Shown: positions 43,050 through 54,819, counted from the first letter of the stretch. The stretch is 64,000 nt of DNA from Phlyctochytrium arcticum (GCA_025602905.1 JAHLKI010000003.1:992001-1056000); one strand, 5' to 3'. A program made the numbers and translations. The notes: generated from the sequence alone by a model not told the origin.

Positions 43050-46000
43050 GGAAGAATTCAGATGATTTCGGAAAAGACCACATTCTGAACTCCATCGATC
43101 GCATTTTCCGATCCAGTCACAACTATAATTTGGTCTGGGTGATGACCTCACGAAAGAGCCACATACAGCTGACCATGGGTAAAGACCTGAGTGCCCAAAT
43201 ATACGCCAACATGGTTGAAAGACTGCCCCTGGGACTTGTTGATGGTCATGGCAAATGCGCCAGTGACCGGGAACTGTCGCCGATACAAAGTAAACGGCAT
43301 CCGTGAATCACTGCACCGATGTGTGATTTGCGGGATAAGAACCACATTGCCAGTGAAGGGCCCTTCAATGATTTGGCAGCGTAGAAGCCGTTGCAATACC
43401 ACCTCAAGTAGTCGCAAGCGAGTTCCGTTTGACAAACCACACAAAGGGTTGAGGTTCCTGAGGAGCATGAGAAACTGGCCAGGTTTGAGCTCAAGCTTGT
43501 GGGGAGGAAGTCCCGAAAGCTGCAGAGTATTGAGGAACTCAACAGGATAAGTAGAGGCGTCCTCTTGATCAACGTAGTCAGCGCTCAAGCACTCGCGGAA
43601 GTCACCAGGCAGACGTTCTACCACCCTACAATTGATCATCTGAGCGTCGTCATTCTTGACAGCGAGGATCACACGATCTTCAAAGTCAGCGCCGTCCGCA
43701 AAGATGTCATCGATCAAACCATCCAGGTTGTTCCCTGTAGCAACCATGGATTCCTCAATATTCACACGCGCACCGTTTCTGCCCTCACCAACATCAAGTA
43801 GAAACTGCTGGAAGTCTGGCCGTGACTGCAGACGCATATTGATGGTCAAATTCATCGTTGTAACGTGACGCCAAAGGGGTGAATTTTTGAAACAGCGCCC
43901 AACTGTTGCCGACCGACCACCTTGTAGAACAACTGGCAAAATTTGCCTGAAGTCACCTCCAAAGAGCATCACTTTGCCACCAAATGGCTTGTTGACATCA
44001 AGTGCATCCCGAATAGTACGGTCAACTGCTTCAATCGCATATCGAGAAGCCATGGGTGCCTCGTCCCAGATGATCAAGTCAACCTCCCGAAGGGTGTTGG
44101 CAATTGCAGATCGAGGGCCGAAGTGACATGTACTGGTCTCGTTAAGCCCCAACGGAATAGCGAGAGTTGAATGTGCCGTTCTTCCATCATGAAGAAGGCA
44201 CACAGCAATACCACTGCTGGCCATTGCCAAACACCGGAAGCCCTCTGAACGCATCGCGCGCAACAGCGTATTGTAGACGTATGTCTTGCCGGTCCCGCCG
44301 GGCCCATCCAAGAAGGAGACTCGCTCCTGAGGGGTTGCACCTTGACGGACAGAGTCCGCCACCCTCTCGAATACCGATCTCTGATCGACATTCAAAGTGT
44401 CAATGAGCTGAGCGATATCGGTGTCTTGGTCGTTTTGGTTTAAATCTTCTTGAGCCCCATCGTCGTTCGGATCGAACCCTTCGGAGTAGAACTCTTCTAG
44501 GTTAATCCAAGTCGACATGCGCATATTGAACGGCTCCAAAAGCCGGTCCAAGTCTGCAATGACGCGGAATTGCCGTTGACCTTCCGACATGTCCCTCTGA
44601 TCCTCGGCCATTGCTTCATAATGCTTATGAAACAGCCTTGCAACGTCTGCTGGTTCACTGAAGGCCACCATAGTGGCAAACAGCTTGCGCATCTGTGATG
44701 GCATGGAGGACACAGTTGCTTCCTCCAGACACGTATCATAATCAGTGTCATCCTCAAGGAGCCCTCGTGCAATCGCTGCCTCTTTGAACGTTTCATACAA
44801 AACGCCGTCGTGCGTTCGAAGATCCTCATAAGAGGTCGGCCCCCGTACATGACTCAACAGCATACGCAAGTGAAAACGGTCGCTCCCAGGAGGAGCCATG
44901 GTCATGCGAGCCACGACCTTCCATGCCCTCTTCCGACGTGTCCAAGTTTTTGGACCTTGGTTCCACCGATAGTGCTCGGGGAACTCACAATAAGTAAGAC
45001 CTTCACCCGCTTGCTGCTGGAGCTCTTGGTTTGTACGGAAGAATTCGGTGAGCATAGTGCGCTCATTGTTCTCTACGGCAGCTTCAGGGGCAGCCGCATC
45101 AAACGTGACATACTGCTGACCAGGCAGATGCACTGGAAGCCGAACGATATTGTGGCTAATACTGTTCGTTTCAATGCTGAGCAAGCGCCAGCAGGCTTCC
45201 TGGGCGGAAATGTATCGCCCTTCTAGATATTGACTGATTTCGTCAATATCTTCACCCGCCTCAAGGACAGCTCGGTCCTGTCCTTTGTAAATGTACTTGT
45301 GTAAGTACTTTACTGAGCTCCCCGAGTTGCAGATTTCAACGTTGATATGGCAGTCATACTTCCCGGTTAAGTACGGGTTGTATGGAACGATCCACTCATT
45401 GCCAAGCTCCACGACTGTACCTCGCACACGTTTTTGGATTCGAGGACCACCACCTCGTCGCCGGCACGGAATCAAGCCATTGTCAGAGACAGTCGTACTT
45501 TCAGCGAGAGCCTTTGGGAACTTTTTGGTGCATGCACCGTCGGCCATGAAGACATTTTGCGGATTGTCGCGTCCGCATGGACCGTGCACCATGTGTGACT
45601 TAACGGAGGCGTACAGTCGGGGCTGAGTTTCGGGATCTGGGATCTCTGCACACACCATGCTGTCATACTGCTCCTCGGTCGGCTTTGATTCCAACCAAAC
45701 CAAAAGGTGTGTGTGAGGAAGGCCACGCTTTTGGAACTCAACTGTGTAACAATAAGCCTGCACCTTGCGAAAGACACTCTTTTTCACAATGTTGTCCAAC
45801 ATGTTTTGGAACTTCATGTGAAAGACGCGAACAACAATGTCGGGACGGTCCTGTGCCTTCTGGTGAGGAAGCAACAGGCGGGTGATTTCGGGCCATTTTG
45901 GGTTGCAGGTCATCGTAATGAACAGATCCGGCTTGCCAAACTTGCGAACCAAAGCCATAGAATCTTGGAACCTTTGCTGCATGTACCGAGGTGACCCGAT

Positions 46001-46999
46001 TGTTGTTGCAGGAAGAACAATGCGTCGTCCAATGGTACGGGTATCACCATTGTCAAGAGCGTCAACAATCCCTTGGTAACATTCGGCTCGAAGTTGCTTC
46101 TGGTTGTGACGAATGAACTGCAAGTTTTGGGCTTCAACTCGCAGGTACTGATCAACAATGTATTGCTGAAACAGCTTGCCCCCCATGTGCAGGACATTGG
46201 GTGAAGAACGGCACTGCTTGCGGTATTGTACAAATGCTTTCAAAGTTACACCGGTAGCCTCTTTGAATGGGATGCACCAACCCTGGTTACCTACAACCGT
46301 GCCAAGAACGCCGTATCAGAAAATCCGCACTTTTCAAGCTCAGCAACATGAAAGCAAATTTAAATCATACCTTGGGGGAAGAACAATGGATATGATAGGG
46401 CATCGTACATGGGATGACATTCATTGATCCGCTTCAAGCCACCACCACGCTTGCGAAGTACGACGTCCCGGTTTGTAACATGCTCGTCATTGAGCCATAC
46501 AGCAGCGACCTCCGGAGCAGCAGCCGCATTATAACGACGGGGATGTTCACCAGCTGGTACAGCGGACCCGTTGATACTAAGAACAATGTTAGTAGTACTC
46601 TGAGCCATTTCTCGCGCTGAAACAAACTGTTGAACCAAGGCGTTCTCAGTCTGCATCGCGTCGTGGATAGTTGCCACCTCCATAGGCCGGAGGTCGGAGA
46701 AAATCTCCAAACGTCGAGAGCTTTGAGCCTCCGCGTCCAAAAAGTAAATTTGAGAAAACTTGGGCAGTTCCCCGTCTTTGGCCTCCAATCCATCCCCAAT
46801 CCGGTGATACAGCTCACCGTTGACCCGGAAAGTGTAGATGCCATCCCAGTCGCTCGCCAAGTTCAAGTCAAGATTGCTGGACATGCTGGTAAACGCAAAG
46901 GCTTGGTTGTATTTTCGGATGTGCGCGAGGAACTCTTTAGAGTCGTTCGTGGCTCCTGAAAACAACGGCTGTGAACCCTTCAAACAAAGATTTTGAGTA
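43050..46999 (-). pseudogene. Helitron A Rep-helicase, main part
   Basis: Exon A runs from about 46999 to 46371 (SGATNDSKEFLAHIRKYN; HPMYDALSYPLFFPQG). An 80-base intron at 46291-46370 (GTATGA...TTGTAG) leads to the main exon. This has KPDLFITMTCNPKWPE, the HUH motif (RGLPHTHLLVWL), the tyrosine block (VKYLHKYIYKG) and the Pif1 helicase: Walker A GPGGTGKT, Walker B LIIWDEAPM, GGDFRQILPV, AMTINKSQGQ and HGQLYVALS. A TGA at 43148-43150 replaces an expected arginine (CGA to TGA). The frame continues GHHPDQIIVVTGSEN to a natural stop about 33 codons on. Apart from that and the missing N-terminal finger (54440-54643), the protein is complete. Confidence 0.87.
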
Positions 47000-47676
47000 A
47001 GTTCCGGTAAGTACCGGTAAGGGTCAGTACTTCCCAGTATTTACTGGTACTTACTGTGCGCGTTTCACAAGCGACGCAGCCTCATGGCCCATGCAATTGC
47101 ATGCACGGGGGAGCAAAAAACCGGCAAAAAAAATCCAAAACGCGTGTGCCTGCTAGGCCCGATTGTCACACTCTGTTGTCCGCTTAGTGGCTTCAAGCTT
47201 GGCGGCTCAGACGGAAATTGTGGTATCAGTGGAATTAGCGGATGATAGTTGTTAGGTTTTTGTTAGTGCACCAGTGAGATTCAAACGCATGACGCCTTGC
47301 CTACTTACCTTTCCCCTGACCAGATAGCTAAACCGCAGTTGGGAATTGCAAATTTTTAACTCAGACTTAACATTACAAATTAAATATATGAATTCATGAA
47401 ATGCGTGGGAATACTCATGCCATGTACCCGTGCTGTTCAATTGCAAGACCAGCTGGCATCAAGGTTCTTCACCAATCATGCATGCATATAAATTATTTCA
47501 CCGGCAAATCTCATGCATACATGAACCAAAAACTATTTGCCGCTGAGAAAGTTCCTTTCCTTGTTCTCAAAAGAAAGATTTTTTCTTGAAAAAAAATAGG
47601 GCCACAAAAAGAATTGCTTGATGCAATCCCCCATGTTCTATCTCACGTATTTATTTACAACAACTACTCTCACCAA
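46984..47676. other. Junction of Helitron A and the inserted A/B block
   Basis: At 46999-47055 there is a cluster of near-palindromic ten-base units (TACCGGTAAG, TACTGGTACT and similar). A related cluster is at 54411-54440. The rest is AT-rich and leads to the gene A start at 47677. No gene is supported. Confidence 0.45.
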
Positions 47677-50600
47677 ATGCCTAAAGCCAACAAACCCTCC
47701 AAAACCCAAGTGCCGCGATTAAGCAAATATTGCCCTTTCTGCGCGGATGAGCCCGAGTTCGACAGAATGCGCATCAAGAAGACCACCGATCATGTCAGGC
47801 GAACTCATACCATGACTGCATAGCTTCCAGAGGATTGGAATTGCCCAATTTGTTCCGAAAACTTCGGAAATCGCACCTATCAATTCGCTTGGAATCACTA
47901 CATCAGCATTCACAAGAAGAACTCGATCATCACGACCGCGGAGAGTGACGACCAGACCGCACCACCTCAAACCCCACCCCTTGGCGAGCATGAACGACCC
48001 GCAGAGCAGCAAGAACCGTATGTATTGCCGCCTCCTCCACCCCCGCGACACCCCGTCTCCACTGATCAGGAAGCGGAGGCCTTTGAGTGCAAACCGTATG
48101 TATCGCCGCCTCCTCCACCCCCGCGACACCCCGTCTCCACTGATCAGGAAGCGGAGGCCTTTGAGTGCAAACCGTATGTAGCGCCGCCTCCTCCACCCCC
48201 GCGACACCCCGTCTCCACTGATCAGGAAGCGGAGGCCTTTGAGTGCAAACCGTATGTAGCGCCGCCTCCTCCACCCCCGCGACACCCCGTCTCCACTGAT
48301 CAGGAAGCGGAGGCCTTTGAGTGCAAACCGTATGTATCGCCGCCTCCTCCACCCCCGCGACACCCCGTCTCCACTGATCAGGAAGCGGAGGCCTTTGAGT
48401 GCAAACCGTATGTAGCGCCGCCTCCTCCACCCCCGCGACACCCCGTCTCCACTGATCAGGAAGCGGAGGCCTTTGAGTGCAAACCGTATGTAGCGCCGCC
48501 TCCTCCACCCCCGCGACACCCCGTCTCCACTGATCAGGAAGCGGAGGCCTTTGAGTGCGAACCGTATGTAGCGCCGCCTCCTCCACCCCCGCGACACCCC
48601 GTCTCCACTGATCAGGAAGCGGAGGCCTTTGAGTGCAAACCGTATGTATCGCCGCCTCCTCCACCCCCGCGACACCCCGTCTCCACTGATCAGGAAGCGG
48701 AGGCCTTTGAGTGCAAAGCTGCGCGACAGATGCAGGAAGAGAACACGCAAGATCTGCCGGACAACCAAGAGCCCCTTATAACCGATCAAGATATCGCAGA
48801 CATGACTCCGCAAGACGCGACTGAAGCAAAAGATTACTCGGCCCTAGTCCAACCTCCCCCCAAGCTGAAGCCGCAACAAGTGGACCGTTTTGATTTCCTG
48901 CTATTCGAGACTACCGGTCATATATCTGAGGCGAACCACCGGAAATTACTTCAGACACGTATGGGGCGGCGTCTGTTGTCAGAGCACATGCCGGAGGATA
49001 TGCGGTCTATTAAGAATTCTGCTTGGACGTACCTCAAGAATTTCATGCCTATAAGACCATCCGCAGGCGTATTCACGTTCAAAATACTAAGCTTCATTCT
49101 TAAAAGGTTGAGGATATCGCCCCATGAGATGTCCCAAACTTTCCGGGCGCCATCCCGTTCCTTGACTCTATTCGATCTCACTACTTGTGGCTGCAGGAAC
49201 CGGTCCTCCATTTTTGGATTTCATTTACAAGCACAAGAATGATAACGAACTGCCCGAGAACTTTGGCAACGGGGTGAGTAATGTCTTCGTGTATAGTAGC
49301 GAAAATGAAGACTAAATGCTTGCAATATCTCGCTAGACAACGTTTGCCAACATGTGGGATGGTTCACAATGGCTAGAACCCTTCAGACGGACCGCAGATT
49401 TATTGTTTCCGGTGTACCAAAAATGCAAACAAGAGGGTACCAAAGGTAAGGGATTAAGTGTAACATGCAAAAGTAGCTGACACTCACCGCCTCTTTTTTC
49501 TTTGATTTGTTTTTATCTAGTAATCTTTCTTCATGAGATACTTTATGAAGACGGCTTCCTGGTGTATCGCTACCGTTTGAATGAACATTTCGTTTGGACT
49601 ACAACGTTAGCAGAATTCTCCCAAGGCCACCGCAGTTCAACATCCTCTCCCGCCGTTCTTCCCACATGCATGTACGACTCAAAAGAAAAGGGGCTTTTTC
49701 CCAACAAAAACGTCATCCAAATGAGGATCAAGAAAGACCTGGACCGACTCATCAAAGGAGTACCAATGTATGTCAAAGCTCTCGGTGAGACGGCAATGGT
49801 ATTCTCGGTTGTCCACGGGCAGCAAGGAGACGGACCTGCGCGAACAGAGGTTGCGGGATTTAAACAAATTGGGGGGAATACCAAATCCTGCTGTCATGTA
49901 TGCACGGAAAAGCAAACAGACATGCCCAAAAATATTGCTGATGGGAATCGCCCTCCCTTGCGGATAAATCTGAAGGCCCAGGCTCTGAGAATCAAAAGGT
50001 TGATTGAAGTAGACAAGAATCTAACTTCGGCCGCGTCGGAAGGCATGGTCGCTGGACTGGCGTACTACAGCGGTGAGTTGCTCGTACAAAGTCAAATCAT
50101 ATCTTCTTTCACTAACATATTTACCCAGTCATGCATGAATATCCAGGCTCGCGCCTGGAAGTACAATTGTTCTTAGGGCTCCTGCACATGGAGGCCGAAG
50201 GGAACATCATACTGCACTGGGACATCTTTTCATGTGCATTGAAGAAAGACTATGAAGAGTCCCACCCAGAACAGTCGTTCTGGCACGAACTTTGGAAGAG
50301 TGCTGCGGCATACTTCAAAGCAAATTCCTTGAGGGCCCTTCCATACTTTCCCACCTGGCTGACTTAGAAGTGGGCCTTTGCCGGCGAGCACAAACAGCGG
50401 TTTTTTGTCCACTCGCGAGTATTTCTCGCTCAATTTGTGACCCCCGCAAGAAAAGCATAGTGGGAACTGCGGAAGAAACATGTCAGATGGGTTACAATTG
50501 CTCAACAACACCACATCACCACCACCGAAGTAGAGCAGATGGATTCGCTGATCAAACAGTACCACATCGATCTTGCTCGACTGTATGGAGGAGAAATGAT

Positions 50601-51343
50601 TGTACAGAATACCCATTTCGAGACGCATCTGGCCCAGTACATACTGTAAAATGGTAAGACATTTACCCAGGATCTTGCGATGCTTAATCTCACAATGAAT
50701 TGCTATCCCCCCACGTAGGTACTCCATACTTAGGTTGTATTGGACGTACCCCAATGAATCGATGAATAAAGTGATCAAAACCTACGTACGCAGATCCAGC
50801 AATCATAAAAACGTCCCCTTCTACATGTTACGGTTGTGTTTGTTACCTCATGCACTTTGTGTGGCAATAGGCAACGCTCTGGACCAATCCGCTGATGAGA
50901 CTGTGCCAAACCTCTCCACGGTCCCTATCGGCGAAGGCTTACCCAAACCTGGGGAAGCAATCACCGCTGCCACTGCACCACATATTCTACAAATTTACAC
51001 ATTTACAATTCCCAGTGACAGTTCGGGAACTGCCAGCTATTTCAAGGGCTCCAAGGTTCTGATCCGGTACCAAGAAATTACCGTAGGCTCCCTGGTTGCG
51101 GATTACTCGGGATTGTATTGGTTCGTTTTGGAGACAGTATTGCAATCTCTTCCCAACGGCGATTACTATGCATACGGCTACAGTCAGCAGTTGGAGTTGC
51201 TTGGCGAAGACGAAAGCATGGGCATTTTGGTGTACCGTTGCACTGCCAATAATTCAACACTGGAACTGCGAGAAAAGTTTTCACACAGATGCTGTTTTAA
51301 GGAAGTTCAAGACAATGTAATTATAACCTTTGAGGAAAAATGA
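47677..51343 (+). pseudogene. Gene A, copy 1: zinc-finger CACTA-like transposase
   Basis: From ATG 47677 two C2H2-like fingers (CPFCADEPEFDRM...H...H and CPICSENF...H) are separated by a TAG at 47821. Nine copies of a 26-residue Pro-rich repeat follow (48016-48717), then FDFLLFETTGHISEANH. Later exons give MWDGSQWLEPFRRTADLLFP, RLNEHFVWTTTLAEFSQGHR and VFSVVHGQQGDGPARTEVAG. Next are a CCHVC zinc-ribbon-like site and MHEYPGSRLEVQLFLGLL. The C-terminal YPNESMNKVIKTYVRRSSNH resembles the DUF4218 region of CACTA/Plavaka transposases. Stops at 47821, near 49115 and at 50365-50367, plus a frame change near 49225, break it. It converges with gene B (51546-52505), 202 bases apart. Confidence 0.72.
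48016..48717 (+). repeat. 78-base coding minisatellite, nine units
   Basis: Nine tandem 78-base units, almost identical, encode PYV(S/A/L)PPPPPPRHPVSTD and then QEAEAFECK. The differences are at the third base after TATGTA (TCG, GCG or TTG) and one CAAA to CGAA. Because 78 is a multiple of three, the frame is preserved whatever the number of units. It forms the linker between the zinc fingers and the rest of gene A. Confidence 0.95.
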
Positions 51344-51545
51344 GAAAAATAAATAATCGCTATATCTATGCAAGCTACAGTAGTTAACTACGGTAGAGAT
51401 GGTGGCAAACAAAAATAAGAAAAATGAGAAGATATGCCAATGAAGATGCGCAAACTGAGAAGAGATGGGACAGAAAAATAGAAACTTTCTGTAACTTGCT
51501 TTAGCAAAAACAGAGAGGAATTTAGATCCAGCAATAAAACAAAAT

Positions 51546-52505
51546 TTAAAGATTTTCAATCAATTCTTTGAGCAGGGTGCTGGCTTGTGCAAAAGCATCC
51601 ATTCCCAAGATTTCATCAAAGAAGCGCGACGGATGATCCAGAACCCAGTCGTAAATGACGCTCGCTTTTTGACGACGACAATCAACCGGGACAACCAATG
51701 GCAGTAAAAAATCCTTCAGGAGTTTGACTTCTGCGGGAAAATTGTGGCCGAGAAATAACTCTGCAGACATCAATACACCCAACAGCGCATTGGGGTTCGT
51801 GGCCTCGTATTTTTTGTCTAGAAAAGTAATTTGTCGGACTTTTCTTCTTATGCGTATTCGAGTAAACCTACCACTGCTGACAATCCCCAGCAAGGACGCC
51901 AAATTAACCCGCTTCGCGAAATTCTCCGCAGCCGGCAACGGGTCAGGATTGTAAATGTGCCGTTGGTTGAGTGATCTAATCAATTCGGTTTCATCTTCAA
52001 AACCTTCCTCAAGAATTAGTTTTAAGTACCCGACCGCGCACATCGGGACCAAATGACCAGGAAAATTTATCCATGCCCCAACATTCTCAAACATCCAAAC
52101 AATGGTAAGAACGATTTTTTCATTATCTACATGCAGAGTGAGATATTTCAACAAAATTCATTCAGTGAACTTAAGCAACAATGTACCTGAGCCGTCCCAA
52201 TTTGCAATGATGCTTTGCAGGTTGTTCTGAATAACCCAAATCCAAAAGGGATTTGTGTCCTCACCCAGTTCAAAAACACCCTGAATGAGTTGAACTGATA
52301 CCATGATAAATATCCATAAGTGGAAGCGCGCAGCAACTCCAATGTGAGAGCAGCCCCGTAACCTGATAAAAATCGTATTTAACCTTTTGGTTTGATAGTT
52401 CTCTGATCGAAGGGCCGCAAATGTAACGTACTGTTTTGCGAGTGCGAATGCGCACCACGCATTGGACAGGTCTGCCACAAATCTTCCATGCGTCGCGATC
52501 GTCAT
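51546..52505 (-). CDS. Gene B, copy 1 (partner gene), introns present
   Basis: On the minus strand the frame from ATG 52505 (FVADLSNAWCAFALAKQY) runs through NPFWIWVIQNNLQSIIANWD. An intron (GTACAT...CATGTAG) joins NWDGS to DNEKIVLTIVWMF, and a second (GTAGGT...TTCTAG, around 51833-51880) joins GIVSS to DKKYEATNPNALLGVLMSAE. It ends at 51546. Both joins are confirmed by the uninterrupted copy 2 (22320-23061). The protein is helical with many aromatic residues and no recognised domain. The N-terminal segment present in copy 2 is missing or lies in an exon I could not place. It converges with gene A. Function is unknown. Confidence 0.6.
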
Positions 52506-52892
52506 GGGCTAATCGATGGTAACATGGGCGATACCTCCAACCCGATCAGGTATCTCTTGATACTGCGCCTTCTAACTTTTTCTGGCTGTGCAGATGCCGT
52601 CACATCGCGTTTTCTGGGTGACAAGAATATTGCCATCGGGGACTGACGACTAAGTATGATGGCAGACAGTTCAGCATACGAACACGGTCACAGGAAGCAT
52701 GTCACTTACCGGAACAGTCGAATCAATCGGCTGCTTCAGCTGCTCGATTTCTTTGAACATGGTCTGTTTGTTCGAATTGATGAGAAACGCGTGCAACTCG
52801 ATCAATTTGAGCAGCAACTTACGGTCGTAGCTTGGGTTAGGAACATTTGCATTTTATCATTGACGGTGGTGGCCTTTCCTTTCGCCGACTTC

Positions 52893-54142
52893 CTACGGTT
52901 GTTCTTCTCTGTTTTGCCGTGGCGCTCGGCCGTCACCAGCACCTCTTTCTGCCCCACCTCCGAAGAGGTGGGCACCTTCGACAAGGTGGAGACGTTGGCT
53001 GCGAGCGGCAATAGCTGGAGGATGCGGTTTGGCGCTGGTAGCTGCAGGGGAGGAGGCTGAGGCAATCGGAGAGACCGATGAGGGGAAAAGACGGGGTATT
53101 CCAGAAGGGAGTCGACGGGCGATCGGAGGGGGGATAGGAGGGGGGATCCAGCAGGCGGTTCGACGGGCCATTGGACGGGCGATTGGACGGGGGATTGGAC
53201 AGGGGATTGGACGGGAGGTTGGACGGGGGATTGAAGGGGGGAATGTTGAGGGGAGTTGGGGACAGACTTCGGACAGCTCATCCTTTGGGCTAGGTGAACG
53301 AGGATGCTTGCCAAGCAAAGTCGCCTTAATTCTGTTTTCAACAGTAGCGGTCTGCCACTCCCTTTTCATGAAAGAAATCATGGAGCCTCTAGCCCGCGTT
53401 TGCACCTGGATCAATCAACATAAACATCAATAGCTGGGATAGGTGGCCAAAAACCCTTTCTGCTCATTACCTCTTTCTTCTTTTGATTGTTGCGCTCAAG
53501 TGCCCACAGTTTGGGAAGGGCCAAACTTTTCCAATGGTTGGCAATGTACTTGTTGGCGCCTTTGCTCAGGTATGCATCTTGGATGATCTTACCCTCAAAG
53601 CTTGGTCGCGATTTTTTAACAAAGCGCGCCACCTCTGCCTTCACCGCATCCGGGAGGTAAGGGAACTGGTTCGACCAGCGAATAGGCGCTTGAGTACCAT
53701 CATCTGAGACGTCCGACTCATGAGTACCTGTTTGAACAAAGTGAATATATGTACGTCTGCAACCATGATATGAATATCTGATCTATCTCACCTGCAGGCT
53801 GGGGCCCGTCCTCCTGCCTTTGGGCTTTTTCTTCCTTTAGCAAGGCTATTTCAGCCTTCAAAGGGTCTACTGCCGCCTTCACTGCTGCATCTGTCATTTG
53901 CTTATGATACTTTCGCTCATGCTCAAATGTCCTTTTGAGGGCGCCTGCATCTCCTGCATGTCCTTCTCGTGCTTTCTCTGCAATTGCTGCAGAAGGGCTA
54001 CGTCTGAGGCGATCTTCTTTACAGAAACAGCTGGGGGCAGATTTAAATTGTCTTTGGCGGTTTCGATGAGATCATCCATCTGATCCAAGGGAGAAGAGGG
54101 GCTAAAAAGACCGAGGGGCATTGTGTATGGGCGTATGGGCAA
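52893..54142 (-). pseudogene. Gene C, coiled-coil and Pro-rich protein, unknown
   Basis: Three exons are predicted: 54142-53792, 53727-53471 and 53405-52893. The introns of 64 and 65 bases (GTGAGA...AAACAG; GTAATG...ATCCAG) join in frame (QPAG-THESDV; KKKE-VQTRARG). Exon 1 is helical and coiled-coil-like (VALLQQLQRKHEKDMQEMQ; LKRTFEHERKYHKQM), with one base missing or extra near 53935. Exon 2 has KAEVARFVKKSRPSFEGKI and NHWKSLALPKLWALE. Exon 3 is Pro/Arg-rich with a 12-base tandem pattern (PIPRPIARPMARR). No known domain was seen. It lies beside the gene B start inside the 7.4-kb block and could be a third gene of that element or a passenger. The frame change makes this copy doubtful. Confidence 0.5.
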
Positions 54143-54403
54143 ATATGTTAATAGTAAAGGTAGCGAAGCAGAGGAGGGAAGAGAAAGGTCAAAGTATTGG
54201 ACGATCTTTGAATTTTTTTGAATTGGAGCTGCGTTTAAAATTTGTCATAATACGCCATTAGGATCGATAGATTACATGTCCGAGCGCGACGGCGGGAAAC
54301 CGCGCAAAAGGATATCTCGGACAACCTTGTGCGCGTCGGCAGAGATTCGGCAGGCAGAATCAAGCGGTACCAAGCGGTATCAAGCGCGTTGCAACCCTAA
54401 ATG
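54143..54403. other. Upstream of gene C, short repeats
   Basis: The sequence contains AAGCGGTACCAAGCGGTATC AAGCGCG-type repeats at about 54360-54390. No gene was seen. It leads into the TACCGGTAAATG cluster at 54411-54440. Confidence 0.35.
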
Positions 54404-54643
54404 CTAGAACATACCGGTAAATGCCAGTAAATACCGCGAACCGTGCTTGAAGTGTAAAGCTGCATGTGGAGAAACATGGCCTACATCATCACCTTTGGTT
54501 TTGCCATTATGGCAGCAGATTGAAGCCTTCTCGGCCTTCCACCTGAATGCGCCGCAGCTTCTGCACTCGCAATTCATATCGGCCGCATCAAACAGAGTTG
54601 CACTGTCTCGAAACTGCTCAATAGAGCAAATCACAACAGCCAT
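54404..54643 (-). pseudogene. Helitron A N-terminal zinc-finger exon
   Basis: From ATG 54643 the frame encodes CECRSCGAFRWKAEKASICC HNGK, the C-x2-C...C-C-x2-GK signature at the start of Helitron replicases. After the GK the sequence departs from the family and stops at 54404. The rest of the same gene resumes on the same strand at about 46999. A donor-like AAAG|GTGATG follows the finger. I read it as the first exon or the cut-off start of the Helitron A gene. Confidence 0.72.
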
Positions 54644-54708
54644 CGTAAAGGTATTTGTGTGTGTGTATTGTTTTGTGATAAAGAGTGGGGGAGCGGAGGG
54701 AGCTCTGC

Positions 54709-54717
54709 CTTATATAC
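54709..54717 (-). promoter_or_regulatory. TATA box of the Helitron A gene
   Basis: The minus strand reads TATATAAGG, about 66 bases before ATG 54643, with a pyrimidine and CA-rich leader between. The element's 5' end is about 100 bases further upstream. Confidence 0.65.
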
Positions 54718-54819
54718 CGCGTGTCTGAAGGCTGGCCCTGTCCGGACATTAATTGATTACGACAGCCAGCCAAGCCACCTGATGAGTCATCTCGCGACCA
54801 ACATTTTTTAGTAGTAGGA

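Larger units (their letters stand above)
42710..54819 (-). mobile_element. Helitron A, inserted in Helitron B
   Basis: On the minus strand the element starts TCCTACTACTAAAAAATG at 54819, matching the TCTACTACTA-like 5' ends of many Helitrons. It ends CTAG at 42710, six bases after a GC-rich hairpin (GCGCGC...GCGCGC, about 42718-42742). It lies exactly between A (42709) and T (54820), the Helitron target. Removing it rejoins the Helitron B codon AAG-A|TT-GAG in frame. It carries a Rep-helicase gene in two parts (54643-54440 and 46999-43050), separated by about 7.4 kb with gene C and the A/B pair. Total length is 12110 bases. Confidence 0.88.

Noticed and set aside
48016..48717. CRISPR-like array
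   Set aside because: The units are contiguous 78-base coding repeats without spacers, inside a eukaryotic transposase gene.
47719..48813. A 364-codon minus-strand frame over the 78-base repeats
   Set aside because: The repeat unit is a multiple of three, so several frames stay open by construction. The plus strand carries the gene A sequence on both sides of the array.
54709..54819. The 54404-54643 zinc-finger frame as the start of Helitron B
   Set aside because: It is on the minus strand and lies inside the defined ends of Helitron A, so it belongs to Helitron A.
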